NCBI GenBank assembly: GCA_902800185.1
Contig: CADCDK010000002.1
Location: forward strand, 175,651-239,650
Direction: 5' to 3'
Length of the DNA stretch: 64,000 nucleotides
Source: an uncultured Prevotellaceae bacterium
GTDB taxonomy: Bacteria > Bacteroidota > Bacteroidia > Bacteroidales > Bacteroidaceae
How positions within the stretch are numbered: the first letter of the stretch is position 1; the number at the start of each line of letters is the position of its first letter. The notes beneath the pieces are model-generated. The model saw nothing but the letters and a program-made list of their open reading frames with translations. It made no database searches and was not told the DNA's origin. Shown here piece by piece: positions 27,601 to 36,300 of the stretch. Position numbers and translations under genes: made by a program.

Positions 27601-28174
27601 CTATCGCTATCGGGAAGGAACCTATGTGTTCTATCGCAATGGGATCTATTATTTCCTTTGGAGTGTTGACGACACGGGCTCTACCAATTATCATGTGGCA
27701 TACGGCACGAGCACCTCGCCCACAGGTCCTATCAAAGTTGCTTCCGACCCCATCGTCATCATTCAGGATCCCTCGAAGAAGATCTATGGAACAGGTCACA
27801 ACTCCATCATCAATGTTCCTGGAACCGATGACTGGTATATCGTTTACCACCGCATCAATAAGGCCTACCTCAATGATGGTCCAGGCTATCACCGTGAGGT
27901 GTGTGTGGACAAGTTGACCTTTGCCGAGGACGGACGGATCAACCGTGTCACCCCGACCCGCGAGGGCATTGAGCCTGTGCAGGTGCCCAACGTCCAGGAG
28001 ATGATCACTGGCGTTGAGCGCACACCCAATGGCGAGTCGGTTGCCCTGCGCACCGATTACTATACCATCGGAGGCGTTTCTTTGGGTAGCCAGCCTCCCC
28101 TCAAGGGTGGTATCTATATCCGTCGTGAAGTGCTTTCCAACGGTCAGGTGCGCAGCATGAAAATCGTTAAATAG
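24623..28174 (+). CDS. Secreted double-GH43 glycoside hydrolase with LamG-like N-terminus
   Basis: 1183 residues: signal peptide (about 1-20), a concanavalin/LamG-like domain (about 24-215, with GHWNSIIYVQ and LYINGTA), two atypical Ig-like spacers (235-415), then two five-bladed-propeller GH43 modules. In the first, the likely catalytic triad is Asp470 (LRDPH), Asp595 (IDMDIVY) and Glu652 (VEGAG). In the second it is Asp820 (YHADPEVLF), Asp946 (IDSDVFTD) and Glu998 (YREGTY). GH43 enzymes cleave arabinose, xylose or related furanosides. The tail (YYTIGG to MKIVK) resembles the sorting-type ends of other secreted proteins here. It probably supplies the extracellular hydrolysis step for the SusCD locus upstream, though it has its own untranslated region of 123 bases after the terminator. 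Confidence 0.85.
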   Translation: MKRFLSLLLSVSLSTVISWADDVDIVYQFDTTSDVSGNYTGTLHSGATLVPYSNIHVLDLGTENGYFELDPAVGEIIGGMGENYLIAATVFIPEDADLTQNGNFVWCFAKSSSEGYQFLSAKDVRFAISQTDYTGESSVTSKSELVRGHWNSIIYVQRRTTGVLYINGTATSGSISLLPSAIGATSQNYLGRSCYEGDSYLKGCQIAEFRIHNYRYGNLSSLQQLAKDLNVYADSVALRKRMQEYNPGDWTALKTDIELPTRYGDFRITWATTNPNVITDRGHITRPAAGYPIATASLIATLKIDYNGESLVEVLEFPVGVLPEISDEESVALDVANITFTDGHLNNLYTNITLPTVGAEGSTIFWESSDTEWVTNEGRVLRQPEAGAEKHHLTMTATVMKGQVKETRQFDTYIHPKENYKSYLFVYFPSNADENLYYALSTDGYNYTPINKGKPFFKADTTTVMGGLRDPHILRGNDGWFYMVNTDMKCSLGWESNRGIVLSRSRDLVHWTHSTVHFPTRFERTTFANVDRVWAPETIYDPDAGKYMVYFSIRTTDGTAPFDKDYYCYANEDFTDLEGLPEYFYDRGSATIDMDIVYNESDGLYHGFYKNEGEGGICKVTAKRLTAEPGQPAGSQWSEPTRTLQQTTEAVEGAGVFKLINRDSWILMYDCYNAKHYQFCSSPDLSTFTFVQNTATSGAFTPRHGTVLPITAEEEATLLAALPMSGVTPSIVGSENNHTKTSNVEVSSNNIYMPVEPGVDITSFDPCLVPALGCTITPTGAQDFSAGPVAYTVSSGDNKVVYQLSVAVEGNPVIPDYHADPEVLFSKKTGRFYVYPTTDGYSGWGGYTFDVFSSPDLLHFSNEGTILNLQINKDVAWASGNAWAPCIEEKWVEGKWRYYFFFSGNNRNLSKKTLGVAVAESPTGPFRAMGTPLFTSSAAGQMIDSDVFTDPVSGQTYLYYGNGQMCYRLMSDDMMSVGGSEYVITPTGGTNDDYRYREGTYVFYRNGIYYFLWSVDDTGSTNYHVAYGTSTSPTGPIKVASDPIVIIQDPSKKIYGTGHNSIINVPGTDDWYIVYHRINKAYLNDGPGYHREVCVDKLTFAEDGRINRVTPTREGIEPVQVPNVQEMITGVERTPNGESVALRTDYYTIGGVSLGSQPPLKGGIYIRREVLSNGQVRSMKIVK

Positions 28175-28206
28175 TATTTCCGAGAAAGGCAAAAGCGAGG
28201 TAAAAC

Positions 28207-28237
28207 TTGCAGCATTGCCCGAATTCCACTAACTTTG
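28207..28237 (+). promoter_or_regulatory. Promoter of the P-type ATPase gene
   Basis: TAACTTTG at 28230-28237 with TTG at 28207-28209 and a 20-base spacer; the ATG follows 19 bases after the -7 box. Confidence 0.7.
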
Positions 28238-28256
28238 CACTCGTAATCTCAAGATT

Positions 28257-30848
28257 ATGAGTGCATTTTCTTTTGAAGGAGACTCCGTTTCAGCGGGTCT
28301 CACCACCGCACAGGTGGAACAGAGCCGTCGTGAGCATGGCGATAACGTGCTCACTCCTCCGCCTTCTGTGTCGTTGTGGCGTCTTTATATCGACAAATAC
28401 CGTGACCCTATCATTCAGGTGTTGCTGTTTGCTGCTGCCGTTTCGCTGGTTCTTGCTTTTTTCAAGAACGACTTTGTTGAAACGGTGGGAATCATCCTTG
28501 CTATCTTTTTTGCTACGACGGTCGGCTTTTATTTCGAGTGCGATGCCACTCGCCGCTTCTCCATGCTAACGGCCCTCGACGAGGAACAGCCTGTCAAGGT
28601 GCGCCGTGATGGAAAGGTGGTGTTGGTGTCTCGCCGTGATATTGTGGTAGGCGATGTGATCTTGTTGGAGACGGGTGATGAAGTGCCTGCCGATGCCCGT
28701 CTCATCCATGCGCTCAATCTTCAGGTCGATGAATCCACCCTCACGGGTGAGCCGATAGCGGAGAAAGTAGTTGAGAGTGGAGAGTTGAGAGTTGAGAGTG
28801 ATTCTACTACTTACCCTTCATGGCAGTTGCTGCGCTCGTCGCTGGTGATGAGCGGACGAGGCGAAGCCGTGGTTACTGCTGTCGGTGACCATACGGAGAT
28901 TGGCAAGGTGGCCCGTCAGTCCTTAGCGTTCACTCATGTCAAGACTCCGCTCAGCATACAGCTCGGCCGCCTTGCTTCTCTGATTAGCAAGGTCGGCAGT
29001 GCCATTTCCATTGCGGCATTCCTGGTCTTTCTGATTCACGACATACTGGTCAACACCGCCCTTTGGCATAGCACGGACTATGTCGGCATGTCCGAGGTGG
29101 TGCTCCGATACTTCATGATGGCCGTCACGCTCATTGTGATGGCTGTTCCCGAGGGACTTCCCATGGCCGTCACGCTGGCTTTGGCCCTGAACATGCGCCG
29201 CATGCTCAAGAGCAATAACCTGGTGCGCCGCCTTCATGCCTGTGAGACGATGGGAGCCGTGACCGTCATTTGTACGGACAAGACAGGCACGCTCACCCAG
29301 AACCGAATGACCGTGCAGGACGTGTTCGCGGGCGATGGAAAGAGCCAGGTGAATAGTTCTGAGCAGTTGTTGTTGGCGATGGCGGTAAACAGCACTGCCG
29401 AGTTGAATGACGATCAGGGCATCGGCAACCCGACAGAGGTAGCCCTGCTCCGTTATCTCCAGCAGCAAGGGGCTGACTATCGGGCGTTGCGTCGTGAGGC
29501 GGAAGTGCTGTCACAGGAGCCGTTCTCTACCGAGCGCAAATACATGAAGACCACCGCTCGGGTCAACGGCAGTAGCTATACCTTTATCAAAGGTGCGCCC
29601 GAGGTGGTGTTAGAGCGTTGCACGATGACCGATCAGGAGCGTGATGCCATCCAGCAGGCGCTCTCCTCAGCACAACAGCGGGCCATGCGCACGCTGGCAT
29701 TTGCGGTAGCCCCCCATCCATCTTCTCAGGGGATGACACTGCAGGCCATCGTCACCATCAGCGATCCCGTGCGTTCCGATGTGCCGGATGCTGTGGCAGC
29801 GTGCCGCAAGGCAGGTATCGACGTGAAGGTCGTGACAGGCGACAACGGACTTACCGCCTGGGAGGTGGCCCGTCAGATAGGACTCCTGCAGGATGTTCCC
29901 CCCCAAGGCCGGAGTATTCTCTCAGGACAAGAGTTCGCGGCCCTTTCCGATGAAGAGGCCATGGCGGTGCTGAAAGAGCTCAAGGTGCTCTCCCGTGCCC
30001 GTCCCTCCGACAAACAACGGCTGGTGGAGCTGTTGCAGCAAATGGGTGAGGTGGTAGCCGTGACGGGTGACGGTACCAATGATGCACCTGCCTTGAACCG
30101 CGCCCATGTAGGACTTTCCCTCGGATCGGGTACCAATGTCGCCAAGGATGCCAGTGATATGACCTTGCTTGACGACTCCTTCCGTTCCGTGTCACGTGCG
30201 GTGATGTGGGGTCGCTCGCTCTATAAGAACCTGCAGCGTTTCCTCTATTTCCAGTTGGTGGTGAACGTCACGGCCTTGCTGCTCGTTCTTGTCGGTGCCT
30301 TCGTGGGCACGGAGATGCCGCTGACGGTAACGCAGATTCTGTGGGTGAACCTCATCATGGACACCTTTGCGGCCCTGGCTCTCGCCTCGTTAGTGCCTTC
30401 GCGCGATGTGATGAATGATCCGCCCCGTTCCCGCTCGGCGTTTATCATTCCCCGTAGCATGGGCATACAGATTCTTTGGACGGGATTCCTGTTCTTCGCC
30501 GTGATGTTTGTCTTCCTGCTCTATTGCGAGTTCCATCGGGCTGATGGCATAGACATACGCGAACTGACATGGTTCTTCACAACGTTTGTGATGTTGCAGT
30601 TCTGGAATCTACTGAATGCGAAGGCACTGGGCTCCCGTCATCCGGCGCTACGCCACTTCTTCTGGAACCGAGGTATGGTGTTGGTATTAGGACTGATTCT
30701 TTTGGGACAGTTCCTCATCGTGCAGTTTGGCGGGCGTATGTTCCGCACCGTTCCGCTATCGTGGCAGGAGTGGGGTGTCATCATCGCTGTCACCTCCTTG
30801 GTGTTGTGGGTTCCTGAGACGGTAAGAATCATAAGAAGTAAGAAATAA
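28257..30848 (+). CDS. Calcium-transporting P-type ATPase (P2 family)
   Basis: 863 residues with the complete P-type set: N-terminal cation-ATPase segment, TM pair near 52-95, actuator domain with TLTGEP (161-166), MAVPEGLP in TM4 (295-302, calcium-type site), phosphorylation motif DKTGTLT (Asp341), nucleotide domain with FIKGAPE, hinge TGDGTNDAPAL (about 601-611) and six C-terminal membrane segments. It pumps Ca2+ (possibly Mn2+) out of the cytoplasm. The linker after the TGEP motif (about 170-186) is extended by a DNA simple repeat (28770-28800) encoding VVESGELRVES. The HAD-family gene starts directly at the next base. Confidence 0.92.
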   Translation: MSAFSFEGDSVSAGLTTAQVEQSRREHGDNVLTPPPSVSLWRLYIDKYRDPIIQVLLFAAAVSLVLAFFKNDFVETVGIILAIFFATTVGFYFECDATRRFSMLTALDEEQPVKVRRDGKVVLVSRRDIVVGDVILLETGDEVPADARLIHALNLQVDESTLTGEPIAEKVVESGELRVESDSTTYPSWQLLRSSLVMSGRGEAVVTAVGDHTEIGKVARQSLAFTHVKTPLSIQLGRLASLISKVGSAISIAAFLVFLIHDILVNTALWHSTDYVGMSEVVLRYFMMAVTLIVMAVPEGLPMAVTLALALNMRRMLKSNNLVRRLHACETMGAVTVICTDKTGTLTQNRMTVQDVFAGDGKSQVNSSEQLLLAMAVNSTAELNDDQGIGNPTEVALLRYLQQQGADYRALRREAEVLSQEPFSTERKYMKTTARVNGSSYTFIKGAPEVVLERCTMTDQERDAIQQALSSAQQRAMRTLAFAVAPHPSSQGMTLQAIVTISDPVRSDVPDAVAACRKAGIDVKVVTGDNGLTAWEVARQIGLLQDVPPQGRSILSGQEFAALSDEEAMAVLKELKVLSRARPSDKQRLVELLQQMGEVVAVTGDGTNDAPALNRAHVGLSLGSGTNVAKDASDMTLLDDSFRSVSRAVMWGRSLYKNLQRFLYFQLVVNVTALLLVLVGAFVGTEMPLTVTQILWVNLIMDTFAALALASLVPSRDVMNDPPRSRSAFIIPRSMGIQILWTGFLFFAVMFVFLLYCEFHRADGIDIRELTWFFTTFVMLQFWNLLNAKALGSRHPALRHFFWNRGMVLVLGLILLGQFLIVQFGGRMFRTVPLSWQEWGVIIAVTSLVLWVPETVRIIRSKK

Positions 30849-31484
30849 ATGAAAAGGATGAAGAACATCATATTTGATCTCGGTGGCGTGTTGGTAGGAT
30901 TAGACGGACAGCGTTGCATCGATGCGTTCAATGCCATTGGGTGTGAGCGGGTGGCCGAATACGTGCGCCTACGTCTCACGGCCGACCTCTTCCTCGATAT
31001 TGAGGAGGGGTCTATCGATACTGCAGAGTTCTGTGCCGAGGTGCGTCGCATGACGAATTGCACGGCAACAGACCACGAGATTATCGGCGCATGGAACGCG
31101 CTGCTCACCGAAATCACCGACGAGCGCAAACAACGCCTGAAGGAGCTCCGCCGTGCCGGTTACAGGGTGTTCCTGCTCAGTAATACCAACGACATGCACT
31201 GGCAATACACCCAAGAGCTGTTGGGGTGCGTGGAGCATGGCGTGGGGAATGAGGACTGCGGAACATATTTCGACCGTGTGTTCCTTTCCTACCGCATGCA
31301 TCTGAGCAAGCCCGACGTGCGCATTTTCGAGGAAGTGTTGCGCCAGGCAGGACTGCAGGCGGAGGAAACGCTTTTCATTGACGACAACCGTGACAACATA
31401 CAGGCGGCAGCCTCGTTAGGCATACAAACCTACTTGAACGAAAAGATTGACAATTGGTTGCATGAAGACGATCTATTTAAATAG
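30849..31484 (+). CDS. HAD-superfamily sugar-phosphatase-like hydrolase (YihX type)
   Basis: 211 residues. Motif I is IIFDLGGVLVGLD near the N-terminus, with the second Asp of the usual DxD replaced by Gly, as in glucose-1-phosphatase-like YihX relatives. Motif II is FLLSNTND, the Lys of motif III is in LSKPDVRIFEE, and motif IV is LFIDDNRDNI. A helical cap lies after motif I. The likely reaction is removal of phosphate from a small metabolite; the substrate is not determinable. It begins immediately after the P-ATPase stop and overlaps ribF by 23 bases, suggesting a single operon. Confidence 0.83.
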   Translation: MKRMKNIIFDLGGVLVGLDGQRCIDAFNAIGCERVAEYVRLRLTADLFLDIEEGSIDTAEFCAEVRRMTNCTATDHEIIGAWNALLTEITDERKQRLKELRRAGYRVFLLSNTNDMHWQYTQELLGCVEHGVGNEDCGTYFDRVFLSYRMHLSKPDVRIFEEVLRQAGLQAEETLFIDDNRDNIQAAASLGIQTYLNEKIDNWLHEDDLFK

Positions 31485-32442
31485 TCAGACGCCGCTACCC
31501 ACCGAGACCTCGGTGGCCACGATAGGCTTCTTCGACGGTGTTCACGTAGGACACCGGCACCTCGTGGCACAAGTCGTGGCACAGGCTCGTCGTCTGCATC
31601 TGTCGTCCATGGTCATCACCTTCGACCGTCCGCCGCGTGAGGTGCTGACGGGTGTCGTGGAGCCCATGTTGCTCACCTCGCTTGACGAGAAGCTCACCTT
31701 GCTCCGTGACACCGGTGTTGACACCGTGGTGGTGCTGCCCTTCAGCAAGGAGCTGGCCGCACTTACGGCACGCGAGTTCATGGCAAGCGTCTTATGTCGC
31801 CAGTTGCACGTGTGCTGCTTGCTGATTGGTTACGACAACCGTTTCGGACGCAACCGCACGGAAGACTTCAACGACTATGTTGCCTATGGTCATGAGTTGG
31901 GCATCGATGTGATGCGTGCCGAGGAGTTGCGTGTGGATGGTGAAGGCGTAGGCTCTTCGATCATCCGTCGCTTGTTGCGTGAGGGTGGGGTGGAAGCAGC
32001 TGCCCGTCTTCTGGGCCGACCCTATCAGTTGGAGGGAGTCGTCGTGCATGGCTATCAGCAGGGACGGCTCATGGGCTTCCCCACGGCCAATCTTCGTCCG
32101 GAGCCTGTCGTGCGGTTGGTGCCGGCGGCGGGCGTGTATGCGGTGGAGGTCGTGGTGCGTGGTGCCGATGACGGGAAGTGGCTGCCTGCCATGCTGAATA
32201 TTGGGACACGTCCCACCTTCGATGGGCACGAGCAGAGCATCGAGGCGCACATTCTCCACTTCTCTGCTGACCTCTATGGACAGCAGTTGGCGGTGCGCTT
32301 CTTGCGCCGCATCCGTGGTGAACACCGCTTTGCCTCCGTGGAGGAACTGCGTCGGCAGTTGCTGACGGATCGTGAGGAAACAAGAAAGATATTAGAAACA
32401 CATCAGAAAGAATATGAAGACATCAACAAGATTATGGCTTGA
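31462..32442 (+). CDS. ribF: Bifunctional riboflavin kinase / FAD synthetase
   Basis: Starting at ATG 31462 (an upstream in-frame TTG at 31447 is less likely) the protein has 326 residues. The nucleotidyltransferase half shows GFFDGVHVGHRHL (22-34) and a VEEL-type end with GVGSSIIRRLL. The C-terminal riboflavin-kinase half shows GRLMGFPTANL (about 202-212) and LNIGTRPTFDG. It converts riboflavin to FMN and FAD. The gene overlaps the HAD gene by 23 bases and the following protease gene by 29 bases, so expression is coupled. Confidence 0.95.
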   Translation: MKTIYLNSQTPLPTETSVATIGFFDGVHVGHRHLVAQVVAQARRLHLSSMVITFDRPPREVLTGVVEPMLLTSLDEKLTLLRDTGVDTVVVLPFSKELAALTAREFMASVLCRQLHVCCLLIGYDNRFGRNRTEDFNDYVAYGHELGIDVMRAEELRVDGEGVGSSIIRRLLREGGVEAAARLLGRPYQLEGVVVHGYQQGRLMGFPTANLRPEPVVRLVPAAGVYAVEVVVRGADDGKWLPAMLNIGTRPTFDGHEQSIEAHILHFSADLYGQQLAVRFLRRIRGEHRFASVEELRRQLLTDREETRKILETHQKEYEDINKIMA

Positions 32443-33277
32443 CACCGCGTTCTATATTGTGGTGTTCCTATTGTTACAGTTGGGCACCATGGTGGTGCTG
32501 ATGCTCGTCTATCCCGACTTCTCCGCCAATGCGGAAGCCTTGGCCTTGTCGTCGGCGGTGAGCAGTCTGCTCACGATAGTCCTTTTTGCCGCTTTGCGTT
32601 GGTCACCTTTCTCACGGGCCTATGTGCGCTCTCGCCCTTGGGCGGTGTTGGCATGGGTTTGCGTATTGGCCATCGGCACGATTATCCCCTCCGAATGGCT
32701 TTTAGAGTTGTTGGATGTAGATCTCGGTGAGACGGAGAAGAACCTTTTCCGCCAGTTGTTCTCCACGCCTTGGGGCTATGTGGCCGTGGGACTGCTTGTA
32801 CCTCTGGCAGAGGAGATGGTGTTCCGTGGTGCCTTGTTGCGTGTGCTTTTGATACTGGGCATCCGTTGGACGGCCAGTCGGGCTGTAGGCTCCCAAAGTC
32901 AGCTGGCCCTGCGTGCGGTTGGTAAGCAGGCGATTGGCGTGTGGGGACCGATTGTCCTCTCGGCATTGGTCTTCGGACTCGTCCATGGCAATCTGGCACA
33001 GGGCATTCACGCCTTCCTCATCGGCCTGCTGCTCGGGTGGCTCTATTGGCGTACTGACAGTATTGTGCCGGGCGTGGTCTTCCATTGGGTCAACAACAGT
33101 ATTTCCTATGCGCAGATGCGGCTCTTCCCCTGGACGGAGGATGTCACCCTTGTTGAGCTATGTGGCGGCAGCCGCATGCTGGTGTGGCTTTACCTGCTTT
33201 TCTCGCTCATGCTGTTCCTTCCCGCGCTCTATCAGCTTCACCTTCGCCTGCGTCGGCCCAGTCTTCTCAACGACTGA
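32414..33277 (+). CDS. CPBP-family intramembrane metalloprotease
   Basis: 287 residues with about seven hydrophobic segments. The CPBP/Abi glutamic protease motifs are complete: EEMVFRG with Glu133, Glu134 and Arg138, His191 in LVHGN, and His224 in FHWVNNS. Such proteins process prenylated or other membrane substrates; in Bacteroidetes their targets are mostly unknown. Start ATG 32414 lies 29 bases inside ribF. A 115-base gap then separates it from the GH128-like gene with its own promoter. Confidence 0.88.
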   Translation: MKTSTRLWLDTAFYIVVFLLLQLGTMVVLMLVYPDFSANAEALALSSAVSSLLTIVLFAALRWSPFSRAYVRSRPWAVLAWVCVLAIGTIIPSEWLLELLDVDLGETEKNLFRQLFSTPWGYVAVGLLVPLAEEMVFRGALLRVLLILGIRWTASRAVGSQSQLALRAVGKQAIGVWGPIVLSALVFGLVHGNLAQGIHAFLIGLLLGWLYWRTDSIVPGVVFHWVNNSISYAQMRLFPWTEDVTLVELCGGSRMLVWLYLLFSLMLFLPALYQLHLRLRRPSLLND

Positions 33278-33342
33278 TGCGCCCATTTGTTAGCAAATCA
33301 AAAAACAAAGTCGGTTTATAGCATGATGTGAGATTTTTTTAA

Positions 33343-33350
33343 TACCTTTG
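33343..33350 (+). promoter_or_regulatory. -7 element of the GH128-like gene promoter
   Basis: TACCTTTG matches TAnnTTTG, 41 bases ahead of the ATG. No clear TTTG lies at -33, so the promoter may need an activator. Confidence 0.55.
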
Positions 33351-33391
33351 CCCATGCTTTCCGTTTTGAAACCCAAACAAGAATAACAAAT

Positions 33392-36300
33392 ATGAAACAT
33401 TACCTGTTAAGCCTGCTATGCCTGTTGATGAGCATGACGGCTTTCTCAAACACCACGAAGAGTGTGACCCAGGTCACGACCCCCGTCACGATTACCGAGA
33501 ACTGGGACTACCGCATTGACTCGACGACTCCCTTTGCCGAAGAGGGTAAAATTGATATTCAGAATACCGATCATGCCGTGGTGATCTTCAATAACCTGAA
33601 GCCCAGTCAGGCCATCAGTTTCCTGCGCTACATCACCATCAATGGCGTGCGTGCGGCGTATAACTCGAACTGTCAGGTGAAGATGTACGGCTCGGGTGCC
33701 ATTGTCCTGCCTTACGGTACTTCGGTGAAGATGCTCACCGTTTATAGCGGTAAGGATTTCACGGGTGAGTCGTGCAACGACTTCGACCTTCGTAATGACG
33801 GCGGCTACATGAACACACTGACTGAGGAGCAGTTGAACAACCGCATCCAGTCGTTCAAGCTGAAGCGCGGCTATATGGTGACCTTCTCCTTGCGCGAAGG
33901 CGGACGTGGCTACAGCCGTTGTTTCATCGCCGCCAATGGCGATTTGGAGATGAACCTGCCTGCGCTGATGGCCAATCGCGTGTCTTCCTACCGCATCTTC
34001 CAGTGGTTCGACTCCTCGAAGAAAGGTATTGCCAGTACCACCGACGCGACCGTCATCAATGCCCTGAACGCCGCATGGTGCTACGACTGGGGCTTGGGAA
34101 CCAACCGCCTGCCCGACTGTGAGAGCGTGGTGAACCACATCTACGAGGACTATCCCACCTCATCCGAATGCGGTAAGGTGACCTATGCCACCCACATGAA
34201 GACCAACAACGAACCGGAGAACACCGCTGATGACAAACCCCAGAGTCTGGAAACCATTTTGGCGAACTGGGAGAACCTCATGCGTACGGGTATGCGACTC
34301 TGCACACCGTCGTCATGGGACGGAAGCCCCAATTTCATCAAGAACTTCCTCAGTGCCATTGATGCGCGTGGTTGGCGTTGTGACCTGGTTGACCTGCATT
34401 GCTATTGGACCGAAGATACCTATTATACCATCCCCAGCCTTTACAACCAATACAAGCGCCCCATCTGGATTTCTGAGTTCGTGTGGGGAGCCTCTTGGAA
34501 CAAGAACGGAGCCTTTGCCTCGGGTGTCACTGAGCACCAGAACGCCGAAACGATGAAGCGCATCATCAACCAGTTGAACAACTGGGGCTATGTGGAGCGT
34601 TACGCCTACTGGAACAGCGAGGTCTATCCCTCTAAGGTATATCGCGACGGCTCGCTTTCGGAACTCGGAGAGTGGTATGCCTCTCAGAAGACAGGTATTG
34701 GTTACAACAAGAGTTACGAGTTCGTACCCACAACGCCCCCTATGTCCGACCCTGACAATATCGCCGTGGTCTATCAGGATGGTGCGGTCACCGTTTCATG
34801 GCACGACTACAACGGAGAGCTCAATAGCGTCATGAAGATTGAACGCAAGGCGAATGATGGCGTGTGGCAGGCTGTTGCCGACATCGACCTGCAGGACGGC
34901 CCTGCCGACTATACCTTTGTGGATGAGGAGGGACGCGACGGTTATTCCTACCGTGTATATCTGAAAGACTATAACGGCAAGGAACGCCGCACATCTGAGA
35001 TGATGGCCGTGCATGCCAACTTGCAGGTCGGCGACATGGTGAACATGGCCGGTCAGAATCTCTATGCTGGTGGAAACATCCTGACCAACGGCGACTTCGA
35101 CCTGGGCAAGCAAGGATGGAGCAATGGTTCCGGTACATCCATCGGTCAGCCCGACTTCCAGATTGTGCCCATCGGCGGTTACGACGGCGGTGCTTATCTG
35201 CAGGGTTGGACGAACCAAGGTTCGGCTACGACGGGTGGACTGAAGAAGAACATTTCCATTTCGGCAGGCAAGAACTACTATTTCTCTGTCTGCTGCAAAG
35301 ATAACGGAGGCAACTACCAGCGCGCCAGTCTTTCTTCTGATGGTGCCGCTGAGTCGAGTGTCGTCCTCTCATTGCCCGCAACATCGAAATGGATCAAATA
35401 TGCCGCGTCCTTCAACAGTGCCGACTACACCCGCTTCCTCATTCTCCAGCGGTGGTTTGGCAGTACGGCACAGATGGACAAGTTCGAGCTTCGCCAGCTC
35501 TTCGCTACCCGCGAGGAAGCATTGGCAGACGGGGTGTCCATGGCTCGTCAGCGTGTCAATGCCATCAGGACGTTCAATACCAAGTATTCTTACCTGAATA
35601 CCGAACTGCAACAGAAGGTCAGCGCCGCTTCTGGTACCGACGAAGAGGTGTTGCAGCAAATCAATGAGGCCATCACGACGACCATGGGTGCCATCCGCAA
35701 CCGTGAGCGTTTAGACTCGCTCCTCAACTACGCTCATACGCTCGTTGACTGTAACCTGCTTGGCGTGGAAGAGTTGCAGGCACAGGTGGAGACAGCCGCA
35801 GGCTTGAAGACCGCCGATGCCATCGCTACGGGCATTGAATCCCTGCAACAAGCCATCAACGAGTACCTGCCGATGTATGATGCGACCGACATGATCCAGA
35901 ACCCCACCTTCGAGAAAGCGACGGGGTGGAGTGTCGCAGGAACCTACACGGGTGGTGAGCAGACCGTGAAGAAGCAGTTCGGACAGTCGTGCTGGAACGC
36001 CTGGTGGGGCGGTATCAGTGCCTCTGAGGGAACCGCCAAGACGATGGCCGTAGAGCAGAAGATTGCTGACCTGCCGATGGGTTACTATGCCCTGCAGTGC
36101 AAGGCACTCACCCAGCACTATTGTCTCTCTGACCAGCATGCCTACATTGCTGTCAACGATGATGTTCAGGAGTCGCCCGCACTCACCTTCGACCGTCTCG
36201 ACTTGCCTTCTGCCACAGCCGATAACGTTTGGCAGACATTGGCTACCGCTCCGGTATATGTCGGACCCAAGGATACGCTTGTCATCGGTTTCGCCGGATC

